A stretch of 64,000 bases of DNA from Mycobacterium conspicuum (GTDB taxonomy: Bacteria > Actinomycetota > Actinomycetes > Mycobacteriales > Mycobacteriaceae): the NCBI RefSeq assembly GCF_010730195.1, contig NZ_AP022613.1, forward strand, positions 2,480,001-2,544,000. Reading direction: 5' to 3'. Positions 54,312 through 62,751 of the stretch are shown piece after piece. Under the pieces are notes generated by a model. The model was not told the origin of the DNA. It saw nothing but the letters and a program-made list of their open reading frames with translations, and ran no database searches. The first letter of the stretch is position 1, and each line of letters starts with the position of its first letter. The translations under genes were made by a program, and so were the position numbers.

Positions 54312-55370
54312 CTAAGCCGCCCGGCTCCGGCCGCGGGCCGGACGCAGGCCCGCGATCGACAGCGTGCCGTGCACCAGCGATCCCGCCCGCTCCATGAGTA
54401 GTTTGGCCGGGTCGAGCGGCGACCGGGACCTCGGCGGAAAGTAGTGCATCGGCAACCCGCGGCGGTCACGCGGCGGCCCCATGAAGGCCGGCGCCTCGAC
54501 CAGCGGGGCGTCGCTGCGAATCCGTCCCTCCGCGCGGCGGTACGCCGCCAGCGCGCGCGGGTGCAGGCGGATCTCGTCGGGGACCGCCAGGAACGCCAGC
54601 TCGACCAGTTTGCCGAACACCCGCAACAGGATCTCGTCGCCGGGTGTCCAGTGCATGCCCGCCTTCTCCCGGACGGCGGGCTCGAACAGGCCGGCCGCAA
54701 TCCAGCGCTGGCCGGCCACCAGCGGCTTGAAGATCTGGTCCCAGACGGGCGTGGGCAGCAGGACGAATTTCGGCTTGGGGATCCGCATCTGGAAGATGTC
54801 CAAGGTCGCCTGGTTGAGTTCCAGCTCGTCGCGGCCGACGCGCTCCCAATACTCCTGAAACTCCTCCCAGGACTTGGGCACCGGTCGCATGCTCATCCCG
54901 TACATCCGGTACCACTGCACGTGCTCGTCGAAAAGCTGACGCTTCTCGGCCTCGGTCAACCCGCCGCAGAAGTATTCGGCCACCTTGATGACGAGCATGA
55001 AAAACGTTGCGTGCGCCCAGTAGAACGTCTCGGGGTTCAGCGCGTGATAGCGACGCCCCTCGGCGTCGACGCCTTTGATCGTGCGGTGGTAGCCCTTGAT
55101 CTGCTGGCCGGTCGCCGCGGCCCGGTCGCCGTCGTAGACCACGCCCATGATCGGGTAGACGGAGCGGGCCACGCGTTGCAGCGGCTCGCGCAGCAGGATC
55201 GAATGTTCTTCGACGGCGGCGCCCAATTCGGGATACATGTTCTGGATCGCCCCGATCCACACACCCATCATTCCGGTGCGCAAGTCGCCAAAATACTTCC
55301 AGGTGAGCGAATTTGGTCCGAGCGGATCGGAAGGTGCCCCAGATGTCCCCGATGTTGAAGTGGCAGTCAT
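54312..55370 (-). CDS. MpaB-like oxygenase family protein (DUF2236)
   Basis: A 352-residue protein matching Rv1645c (351 residues). Helical, with the DUF2236 features VYDGDRAAATGQQIKGYHRTI region, the ALNPETFYWAHATFF segment and a late GMHWTPGDE; conserved His residues are expected to bind heme or metal. The related Streptomyces latex-clearing protein Lcp and fungal MpaB are oxygenases, but the substrate here is unknown. ATG 55370 with a GGGAGG ribosome site is preferred to the upstream start at 55415. Confidence 0.85.
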   Translation of the reverse strand: MTATSTSGTSGAPSDPLGPNSLTWKYFGDLRTGMMGVWIGAIQNMYPELGAAVEEHSILLREPLQRVARSVYPIMGVVYDGDRAAATGQQIKGYHRTIKGVDAEGRRYHALNPETFYWAHATFFMLVIKVAEYFCGGLTEAEKRQLFDEHVQWYRMYGMSMRPVPKSWEEFQEYWERVGRDELELNQATLDIFQMRIPKPKFVLLPTPVWDQIFKPLVAGQRWIAAGLFEPAVREKAGMHWTPGDEILLRVFGKLVELAFLAVPDEIRLHPRALAAYRRAEGRIRSDAPLVEAPAFMGPPRDRRGLPMHYFPPRSRSPLDPAKLLMERAGSLVHGTLSIAGLRPARGRSRAA

Positions 55371-55615
55371 CGCGACCTCCCTACTCGTGCTGGGGCTAAA
55401 GATAAGCGTTGACAACGCGCGTTGTCCACGTTTTCGGCCAGGGCCGCGATGCTGTTATCGAGAGTCCACAACGACGAGGCGGAGGCGTGATCAGGACGTA
55501 TCGTGGGGGCTCCGACAGGCGGCGGCATTTTAGCCAAAAGTCGACTACTCGCCAGTAGACTTCTGCTCCTCGGTGCGTTATCAGGTGATTCGAGGTCAGT
55601 CGAAGGAGACGGACT

Positions 55616-56440
55616 GTGTCCTTTGTCAACGTCGCGCCGGAGACGGTGTCCTCGTCGGCCGGGGACCTGGACGGCATCCGCTCGGCGCTGAGCGCGGCCA
55701 ACGCCGCCGCGGCACCTTCGACCACTGGAATCGCCCCGCCGGCCATGGATCAGGTGTCGGCGGCCATCACCGCGGTGCTCGGCACCCACGCGCTCGAATA
55801 TCAAGCCGTCAGCGAGCAGGTGGCGGACTTTCATGCGCAATTCGTGGGGGCGCTGAACTCCAGCGCGAATCAGTACCTGGCCGCCGAGGCCGCGAACGCG
55901 GCGCAGAGTTTGATTAACGCGCTGAACTCGCCCCCGCAGGCGCTGCTGGGACATTCGGATGTGGGGACCGGGACCGCGGGCGCGGTCGGCGGGACCGGGA
56001 GCCCGCCGGTGATCGCCGGTGGCGTTCCCGCCGGCGGCACGGGGGAACCGGAGCCGGCCGGTTTCCCAATCCCCAGCACGGTCAATCCCGTCGGCCCGAT
56101 CAAGCAGACGCTGACCGGGCCGGACGACCTCGCGACGGGAGCCGCCTCGCTCGCCTCCGGAACTCTCGCGGTGCCTTCGGAGGTGTCGCTCGGCGTCGCC
56201 GCGGCCGCTCCGTACCTGACGACGGCGTCCGCGCTGCACAGCGGCAGCGCGGCGATCGGCAGCGCGCTGTCGGGCGTGCGACCAATGCCAGCCGTCAATG
56301 CGCTCCCGAACACTCCGGTCAACGCCGTGAGAGCCTTCCTCCAAAATCAGGGGACGGACCCGTCGTCGAGCGTCAACGTGCCCGTCGCCGGGCTCCTCGG
56401 TCCAGCTGCGGAAGGGCCGACCGCCGACGACCAACAGTGA
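55616..56440 (+). CDS. PE family protein (PE17-like)
   Basis: A 274-residue protein: a full PE domain (MSFVNVAPETVSSSAGDLDG to about residue 98, with the YQAVSEQVADFH region carrying the export-related Y-x3-D/E pattern), then a Gly/Pro/Ala/Ser-rich unique C-terminal part without PGRS repeats. Position corresponds to PE17 (Rv1646). GTG start at 55616 with AAGGAGA upstream. Function unknown; PE proteins are ESX-5 substrates found at the cell surface. Confidence 0.9.
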   Translation: MSFVNVAPETVSSSAGDLDGIRSALSAANAAAAPSTTGIAPPAMDQVSAAITAVLGTHALEYQAVSEQVADFHAQFVGALNSSANQYLAAEAANAAQSLINALNSPPQALLGHSDVGTGTAGAVGGTGSPPVIAGGVPAGGTGEPEPAGFPIPSTVNPVGPIKQTLTGPDDLATGAASLASGTLAVPSEVSLGVAAAAPYLTTASALHSGSAAIGSALSGVRPMPAVNALPNTPVNAVRAFLQNQGTDPSSSVNVPVAGLLGPAAEGPTADDQQ

Positions 56441-56468
56441 CCCTCGGGCCGGTCGGTCGCTGCGACCT

Positions 56469-57431
56469 GTGACACAGCCGCGCCGCTCGACGTTGCCTGA
56501 TTCTGCAGAAACCACCTACCCTTGCGACGTGGAAGCGGGGCCTCACGGGGAACACGAGGCCGGGAGATCTCAAGGCACCAAAGCAACCGACGCTGCGCCG
56601 GGCCCGTCCCGGCGTTCTCCGGTGCACAGCGCGACGCGCTGGATGCGCAGCACCAACGAAAGCCCGGGCGTGGTGGCGTTCCTCCGGCGGGCGCGTCGGC
56701 TGTTGCCCGGCGATCCGGAATTCGGCGACCCGCTGTCGACCGCCGGCGAGGGGGGCCCGCGTGCCGCCGCGCGAGCCGCCGATCGGCTGTTGGGCGATCG
56801 TAATGCGGCATCGCGCGAGGTCAGCCTGGGCGTGCTGCAGGTGTGGCAGGCGTTGACCGAGGCGGTTTCGCGCCAGCCAGCAAACCCCGAGGTGACGCTG
56901 GTGTTTACCGACCTGGTCGGCTTCTCGACGTGGTCGCTGGAAGCCGGCGACGACGCCGCCCTGGCCTTGCTGCGTCAGGTGGCTCGTGCCGTCGAGCCGC
57001 CGCTGCTCGACGCCGGCGGGCACATCGTCAAACGGTTGGGCGATGGAATCATGGCGGTATTCCGCAACCCCGTCGTCGCCGTCCGCGCCGTGCTGGCCGC
57101 CCAAGACGAGTTGAAAAGCGTTGAAGTGAACGGATATACGCCCCGCATGCGGGTTGGAATCCACACCGGTAGGCCGCAGCGGCTGGCCGCCGATTGGCTC
57201 GGTGTCGACGTCAACATCGCCGCCCGGGTGATGGAACGCGCCACCAAAGGTGGCATCATGGTGTCGAGTTCGACACTGGATCAGATACCGCAAAGCGAAC
57301 TGGAGGCACTGGGGGTCGTCGCCAAGCGCGCACGTAGGCCCGTGTTTGCCAGCAAACTTACCGGCATTCCCGCGGACTTGGCGATCTATCGGATCCGGAC
57401 GCTCCCGGTTTCCGAGGGAGTTCTTACCTGA
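56469..57431 (+). CDS. Class III adenylate cyclase (Rv1647-like)
   Basis: A 320-residue soluble cyclase. After a variable N-terminus and a helical region (about 60-140) comes the catalytic domain: TLVFTDLVGFSTWS with the first metal Asp, VKRLGDGIMAVF with the second, RVGIHTG, and GVDVNIAARVMERA carrying the catalytic Asn/Arg. All are present, so it should be active; the M. tuberculosis homologue is pH-responsive. Twenty-eight bases after the PE gene, possibly co-transcribed. Confidence 0.92.
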   Translation: MTQPRRSTLPDSAETTYPCDVEAGPHGEHEAGRSQGTKATDAAPGPSRRSPVHSATRWMRSTNESPGVVAFLRRARRLLPGDPEFGDPLSTAGEGGPRAAARAADRLLGDRNAASREVSLGVLQVWQALTEAVSRQPANPEVTLVFTDLVGFSTWSLEAGDDAALALLRQVARAVEPPLLDAGGHIVKRLGDGIMAVFRNPVVAVRAVLAAQDELKSVEVNGYTPRMRVGIHTGRPQRLAADWLGVDVNIAARVMERATKGGIMVSSSTLDQIPQSELEALGVVAKRARRPVFASKLTGIPADLAIYRIRTLPVSEGVLT

Positions 57432-57473
57432 CGGTGAAACGCTTGAAACAATGCACAGGCATAGTGGGGGGTA

Positions 57474-58277
57474 ATGATTTACGGAATCCTCTCCCGGGTC
57501 GCGCGGGTCCGCGTCACCGTGGGGTACGTCGCGATCGCCGGTGCGGTGAGTCTTGCGCTCCTTTCGCTGCAACCGCACACACGTGAGCTGGTGATTCAGC
57601 ACGCCAGCACCAACCTGCACAACCTGGCGCACGGACACGTGGGCACGCTGCTGGGCAGCGCCTTCGTCGTCGACGCCGGTCCGCTGTACTTCTGGATGCC
57701 GTTTTTGGCGTGCCTGCTGGCGCTCGCGGAGCTGCATCTGCGCAGCATCCGGCTGATGGTGGCATTCGTGGTCGGGCACATCGGCGCGACGGTGGTCGTG
57801 GTCGGCGCGCTGGCGGCCGCGGTGGAGTTCGGCTGGCTGCCGTGGTCGATCACCCGGGCCAGTGATGTGGGGATGAGCTATGGCGCGCTCGCGGTGCTAG
57901 GGGCCCTGACGGCGGCGATTCCGCCGCGCTGGCGCCCGGCGTGGGTCGGCTGGTGGATCTTTGCGGCGATCACCGCCGCGGTCATCGGCGGCGATTTCAC
58001 CGATGCGGGCCACACCATCGCCGTGATCCTCGGCGTGCTGGTGTCGGCCCAGTTCCGCGGCCCGATCCACTGGACGCCGGTGCGCCTGATGATGCTGCTG
58101 GCCTCCTCGGGTTTCGGCTTCCTGGTGCTCGCCCACCACTGGGCGACCATGGCCGCGGCCCCGGCGTTCGGCCTGCTGGGTGCGGTGGCGGTGCACCAGC
58201 TGGTGCGGTTGATCCGCTCGCGCACGGCGTCCGACGCCGCGACGCTCGCCGCCGTGCAGCCGGCACTGGCCGGCTAA
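57474..58277 (+). CDS. Integral membrane protein, rhomboid-like (Rv1648-like)
   Basis: A 267-residue protein with about seven hydrophobic helices (first at residues 15-32; others at 70-90, 95-115, 140-155, 160-180, 205-225). The arrangement HAST..HNLAHGHVGTLLGSAF near residue 45 and GHTIAVILGVLV near 185 recalls rhomboid-family helices, but a catalytic Gly-x-Ser next to a membrane helix is not visible, so it is probably an inactive rhomboid-like protein. Corresponds to Rv1648. Lies 42 bases after the cyclase gene. Confidence 0.82.
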   Translation: MIYGILSRVARVRVTVGYVAIAGAVSLALLSLQPHTRELVIQHASTNLHNLAHGHVGTLLGSAFVVDAGPLYFWMPFLACLLALAELHLRSIRLMVAFVVGHIGATVVVVGALAAAVEFGWLPWSITRASDVGMSYGALAVLGALTAAIPPRWRPAWVGWWIFAAITAAVIGGDFTDAGHTIAVILGVLVSAQFRGPIHWTPVRLMMLLASSGFGFLVLAHHWATMAAAPAFGLLGAVAVHQLVRLIRSRTASDAATLAAVQPALAG

Positions 58278-58435
58278 GCGCCCCGGCACGACCGGAAGGT
58301 CGCCCAGGGGCGAGCACCTGATCACCTATGATCGGCACTTGCGCCACATCCATGCTGCGCGCAATCAATTACCCGTCCGCTTCGCGACGAGGCGAGCGGA
58401 CCGAACAGCCCGGTCAGCGAGGAGAGTGCCGCCGC

Positions 58436-59479
58436 GTGGGTGATCAACCCGTCGACCTGTCGCCGAAAGCCCTGGCGCACGCCGTCAGCGCCGCACACCG
58501 GGCGTTGGCCGGCGCCGGCAGCCTGGACGCGCTGGCGCAGGTGAAAACCGAACACCTCGGCGACCGCTCACCCGTGGCGCTGGCGCGACAGGCGCTGGCC
58601 AGCCTGCCCAAGGAGGACCGCGCGGACGCCGGCAAACGCGTCAACACCGCCCGCGCCGAGGTCCAACGCGCCTACGACGAACGGCTGGGGGTCCTGCGCG
58701 ACGAACGCGACGCGGCGGTGCTGGTCGCCGAACGCATCGACGTCACCCTGCCGTCGACTCGCCAGCCGACCGGCGCCCGGCACCCGATCACGATATTGGC
58801 CGAGCACATCGCCGACACGTTCATCGCGATGGGCTGGGAGCTGGCCGAGGGTCCCGAGGTCGAGACCGAGCAGTTCAACTTCGACGCGCTCAACTTCCCG
58901 CCGGACCACCCGGCGCGCAGCGAGCAGGACACCTTCTACATCGCGCCCGAGGGTTCCCGGCAGCTGCTGCGCACCCACACCTCACCGGTGCAGGTGCGGA
59001 CCCTGCTCGAACGCGAGCTGCCGGTCTACATCATCTCGATCGGCCGCACCTTCCGCACCGACGAGCTCGACGCCACCCACACGCCGGTCTTCCATCAGGT
59101 CGAGGGCCTGGCGGTGGATCGCGGCCTGTCCATGGCGCACCTGCGCGGAACGCTGGACGCGTTCGCGCGCGCCGAGTTCGGGCCGCTGGCCCGCACCCGT
59201 ATCCGGCCGCATTTCTTTCCGTTCACCGAACCCTCCGCCGAGGTCGACGTGTGGTTTCCCGGCAAGAAGGGCGGCGCCGGCTGGGTGGAGTGGGGCGGTT
59301 GCGGCATGGTGCACCCAAACGTGTTGCGGGCCGCGGGAATTGACCCGGAAATTTACTCCGGCTTCGCGTTCGGCATGGGTCTGGAGCGGACCCTGCAGTT
59401 CCGCAACGGCATCCCCGACATGCGCGACATGGTCGAAGGGGACATCCGGTTCTCGTTGCCTTTCGGGGTGGGTTTCTGA
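58436..59479 (+). CDS. pheS: Phenylalanyl-tRNA synthetase alpha subunit
   Basis: A 347-residue class II synthetase subunit: N-terminal coiled coil (about residues 5-90, QRAYDERLGVLRDERD), then the catalytic core with ARHPITILAEHI, motif 2 around SIGRTFRTDELDATHTPVFH and motif 3 FAFGMGLERTLQFRNGIPD. GTG 58436 with GGAGAG upstream is chosen; the frame is open from 58328 but the extra part is not conserved. Its TGA overlaps the pheT ATG (TGATG). Confidence 0.96.
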   Translation: MGDQPVDLSPKALAHAVSAAHRALAGAGSLDALAQVKTEHLGDRSPVALARQALASLPKEDRADAGKRVNTARAEVQRAYDERLGVLRDERDAAVLVAERIDVTLPSTRQPTGARHPITILAEHIADTFIAMGWELAEGPEVETEQFNFDALNFPPDHPARSEQDTFYIAPEGSRQLLRTHTSPVQVRTLLERELPVYIISIGRTFRTDELDATHTPVFHQVEGLAVDRGLSMAHLRGTLDAFARAEFGPLARTRIRPHFFPFTEPSAEVDVWFPGKKGGAGWVEWGGCGMVHPNVLRAAGIDPEIYSGFAFGMGLERTLQFRNGIPDMRDMVEGDIRFSLPFGVGF

Positions 59480-61965
59480 TGCGCCTCCCGTATAGCTGGC
59501 TGCGCGAAGTGATTTCCGCCGGGGCGCCGGGCTGGGACATCGGTCCCGACGACGTCGCGCAGGCGCTGGTGCGCATCGGCCACGAGGTCGAAGAGGTGAT
59601 CACCCTCGGTCCCGTCGACGGTCCGCTCGTGGTGGGGCGGGTGGCCGCCATCGAGGAGCTCACCGAATTCAAGAAGCCGATCCGGGCGTGTCTGGTGGAT
59701 GTCGGCGAGCCGCAGCAGCGCGAGATTGTCTGTGGTGCAACGAATTTCGCCGTAGGTGATCTGGTTGTGGTGGCACTGCCCGGTGCCACCCTGCCCGGCG
59801 GCTTTGCCATCGCGTCGCGCAAGACCTACGGCCGCATCTCCGACGGCATGATCTGCTCGGCGGCCGAACTCCGCCTGAGCACAGACCATTCCGGGATCCT
59901 GGTGCTCCCGCCCGGGACCGCCGAACCCGGCGCCGACGGCACCGCCGTGCTCGGGCTCGACGATGTGGTGTTCCATCTGGCGATCACACCCGACCGCGGT
60001 TACTGCATGTCGGTGCGCGGGCTGGCCCGGGAGATCGCGTGCACCTATGACCTGGATTTCGTCGACCCGGCCGACGTGGAGCCATTGCCCGTCGAGGGCG
60101 AGGCTTGGCCGTTGACCGTGGACCCCGGCACGGGGGTGCGGCGGTTTGCCTTGCGCCCGGTGACCGGGATCGACCCCGCCGCCGTGTCGCCCTGGTGGCT
60201 GCAACGCCGCCTGCTGCTGTCCGGGATCCGCGCGACCTCTCCGGCCGTCGACGTGACCAACTACGTGATGCTCGAGCTGGGCCACCCCATGCACGCCCAC
60301 GACCGCAAGCGCATCACCGGGGCCTTCGCGGTGCGGTTCGCGCGTCCGGGCGAAACCGTCGTCACCCTCGACGACATCGAACGCAGGCTCGATCCGGCCG
60401 ACGTCCTGATCGTCGACGACGTGGCGACCACCGCGATCGGCGGGGTGATGGGGGCCGCCAGCACGGAGGTGCGCACCGATTCCACCGACGTGTTGCTGGA
60501 GGCCGCGGTGTGGGACGCGGCGGCGGTGTCGCGCACGCAGCGCCGGCTGCATCTGCCCAGCGAGGCCGCGCGGCGCTATGAGCGCACGGTGGATCCGGCC
60601 GTCTCGGTCGCCGCCCTGGATCGCTGCGCAGCCTTGTTGGCCGACATCGCCGGGGGAGTCGCCGAGCCGACGCTGACCGACTGGCGCGGCGACCCGCCGC
60701 GAGACGATTGGTCGCTGCCGCCGGTCCGGATCGCGACCGACCTGCCGGACCGCGTCGCCGGGGTGACCTACGCGCCGGGCACGACGGCTCGGCGGCTAAC
60801 CCAGATCGGTGCCCAGGTGAGCGAGGACGGCGACACCCTGACCGTCACGCCGCCGAGTTGGCGACCCGACCTGCTGCAGCCCGCCGACCTGGTCGAGGAG
60901 GTGCTGCGGCTGGAGGGACTGGAGGCGGTGCCGTCGGTGCTGCCGCCGGCTCCCGCGGGTGCCGGGCTCACCGCGGCGCAAAAACGCCACCGCGCGATCG
61001 GAAAGGCGCTGGCGCAGTCGGGTTTTGTCGAGATCCTGCCGACGCCGTTCCTGCCCGCCGGCGTGTTCGACCTGTGGGCACTGCCGGCCGACGACCCGCG
61101 CCGCGTGACGACCCGCGTGCTGAACCCCCTGGAGGCCGACCGTCCGCAGCTGGCCACCACGCTGCTGCCCGGCTTGTTGGAAGCCTTGGCGCGCAACGTA
61201 TCTCGGGGTCTGGTCGATGTCGCGTTGTTTGCCCTCGCGCAGGTGGTGCGCCCGACCGAGGACACTCGCGGTGTCGAGCTGATCCCGGTCCACCGCCGGC
61301 CCACCGACGACGAAATCGCCATGCTGGATGCGTCTTTGCCGCGGCAGCCGCAACACGTGGCCGCCGTGTTGGCCGGGTTGCGCGAGCCGCGCGGTCCCTG
61401 GGGTCCCGGTCGCCGGGTCGAAGCCGCCGACGCCTTCGAGGCCGTGCGGATCATCGCCCGCGCCAGCGGAGTCGAGGTGACTTTGCGTGCGGCGCAACAC
61501 CTGCCGTGGCATCCGGGTCGGTGCGCGGAGGTGCTGGTCGGCGAGACGGTCGTCGGTCATGCCGGGCAGTTGCATCCCGCGGTGATCGAGCGCTCCGGAC
61601 TGCCGAAGGACAGCTGCGCGCTGGAGCTGAACCTCGATGCGATCCCCGGCGTCGAGGCGCTGCCGGCGCCCAGGGTGTCGCCGTTTCCGGCCGTGTTCCA
61701 GGACGTCAGCCTGGTGGTGTCCGCGGAAGTACCCGCCCAGGCGGTGGCCGATGCCGTTCGCGAGGGCGCCGGCGAACTGCTCGAGGACATCCAATTGTTC
61801 GACGTCTTCACCGGTCCGCAGGTCGGCGAGGGCTGCAAGTCGCTGACGTTCGCGTTGCGGTTCCGCGCCCCGGATCGCACGCTGACCGAAGATGACGCCA
61901 GCGCGGCGCGTGACGCCGCCGTGCAACGCGCGGCCGCCGCGGTCGGCGCCGTGTTGCGCACCTAG
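59479..61965 (+). CDS. pheT: Phenylalanyl-tRNA synthetase beta subunit
   Basis: An 828-residue PheT: N-terminal tRNA-binding OB domain (about 45-155), B3/B4 editing domain (about 215-365), B5 domain (about 410-480), inactive catalytic-like core, and C-terminal FDX-ACB anticodon-binding domain starting near SPFPAVFQDVSLVV (about 735-828). Translationally coupled to pheS. Its stop overlaps the stop of the convergent TetR gene by four bases. Confidence 0.96.
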   Translation: MRLPYSWLREVISAGAPGWDIGPDDVAQALVRIGHEVEEVITLGPVDGPLVVGRVAAIEELTEFKKPIRACLVDVGEPQQREIVCGATNFAVGDLVVVALPGATLPGGFAIASRKTYGRISDGMICSAAELRLSTDHSGILVLPPGTAEPGADGTAVLGLDDVVFHLAITPDRGYCMSVRGLAREIACTYDLDFVDPADVEPLPVEGEAWPLTVDPGTGVRRFALRPVTGIDPAAVSPWWLQRRLLLSGIRATSPAVDVTNYVMLELGHPMHAHDRKRITGAFAVRFARPGETVVTLDDIERRLDPADVLIVDDVATTAIGGVMGAASTEVRTDSTDVLLEAAVWDAAAVSRTQRRLHLPSEAARRYERTVDPAVSVAALDRCAALLADIAGGVAEPTLTDWRGDPPRDDWSLPPVRIATDLPDRVAGVTYAPGTTARRLTQIGAQVSEDGDTLTVTPPSWRPDLLQPADLVEEVLRLEGLEAVPSVLPPAPAGAGLTAAQKRHRAIGKALAQSGFVEILPTPFLPAGVFDLWALPADDPRRVTTRVLNPLEADRPQLATTLLPGLLEALARNVSRGLVDVALFALAQVVRPTEDTRGVELIPVHRRPTDDEIAMLDASLPRQPQHVAAVLAGLREPRGPWGPGRRVEAADAFEAVRIIARASGVEVTLRAAQHLPWHPGRCAEVLVGETVVGHAGQLHPAVIERSGLPKDSCALELNLDAIPGVEALPAPRVSPFPAVFQDVSLVVSAEVPAQAVADAVREGAGELLEDIQLFDVFTGPQVGEGCKSLTFALRFRAPDRTLTEDDASAARDAAVQRAAAAVGAVLRT

Positions 61966-62642
61966 CGTCGCGGGAATTCGGCCGCGCTGGTGATCATCGG
62001 CATCAGGTAGTTGCGGACGTAGGCGCGGGTGTCGTCGAGGGTGGCCAGGTTGATGCGGGTGTGCGGGGTCACGATGAACGACAGCGTGAGTCGAGTGTGC
62101 AGTTCGGCGACGGTGCGCAGATGCCGGTCCTGGGCCTTGGTGATTTTCGACGTGCCATAGAGCTCGGTCCGCATCAACGCCGCAGAGTATTCGGTGGCGT
62201 AATCGACGAGGGCGCCCGCGTCGATGGTCAGGCTGGGCAGGATGGTCTCCGGCTCGGTGCGCAGCAACTTCTTGAGCAGGGTGTGCTCGCGCATGAACGT
62301 CACCGAGAACATCGTGTCGTAGACCATGCGGTCTTCGAACGTCGTGGCGTGCGCGCGGGCCTGCGCGCTGCCTTCCAGAAATCGGCGCGCTTCGGCGAGC
62401 ACGACGGCATCCATGAGTGCGGCCTTGGTGGGGAAGCGACGGTAGAGGGTGGCTCGCCCCACACCGCTGCGTCGAGCGACGTCCTCCATGGTGGTGCGAC
62501 GGATCCCGACGAGTTCGGCCTGTTCCAGCGTGGCGGCCAGGATGCGGGTGGTGATCTCGTCGGGGTTGTCGACCTGGGCGAGGACGACGGGATCGGGTTC
62601 GGTGAGTCGTCGGACGAACTCGGCCGTTCGAGTCGAGGTCAC
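61962..62642 (-). CDS. TetR-family transcriptional regulator
   Basis: A 226-residue regulator. The helix-turn-helix is TTMEDVARRSGVGRATLYRRF (about residues 50-70), followed by a helical ligand-binding domain with no family-specific signature. GTG 62642 is chosen for its AAGGAGGG ribosome site; upstream starts at 62696 and 62717 exist. It diverges from a cytochrome P450 gene, with an inverted repeat between them, so it most likely represses that P450 and itself. Confidence 0.9.
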   Translation of the reverse strand: MTSTRTAEFVRRLTEPDPVVLAQVDNPDEITTRILAATLEQAELVGIRRTTMEDVARRSGVGRATLYRRFPTKAALMDAVVLAEARRFLEGSAQARAHATTFEDRMVYDTMFSVTFMREHTLLKKLLRTEPETILPSLTIDAGALVDYATEYSAALMRTELYGTSKITKAQDRHLRTVAELHTRLTLSFIVTPHTRINLATLDDTRAYVRNYLMPMITSAAEFPRR

Positions 62643-62697
62643 CCGATCCCTCCTTGCTCCTTGGCCGCGGTCGACGTATCGTTGCGGTTGAGTCATT

Positions 62698-62720
62698 TGA
62701 GACAATAAGAGTCTCATTGT
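62698..62720. promoter_or_regulatory. Candidate TetR operator
   Basis: TGAGAC (62698-62703) and GTCTCA (62711-62716) form an inverted repeat with a seven-base spacer, interleaved with ACAAT/ATTGT (62702-62706, 62716-62720). It lies in the AT-rich divergent spacer, where both promoters must be. Confidence 0.6.
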
Positions 62721-62751
62721 ATCGCACGTGGCACGTCCGGGAGGGATCGTT

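Noticed and set aside
58278..58435. T-box or attenuator in front of pheS
   Set aside because: No T-box consensus, no specifier hairpin and no run of Phe codons in a leader frame.
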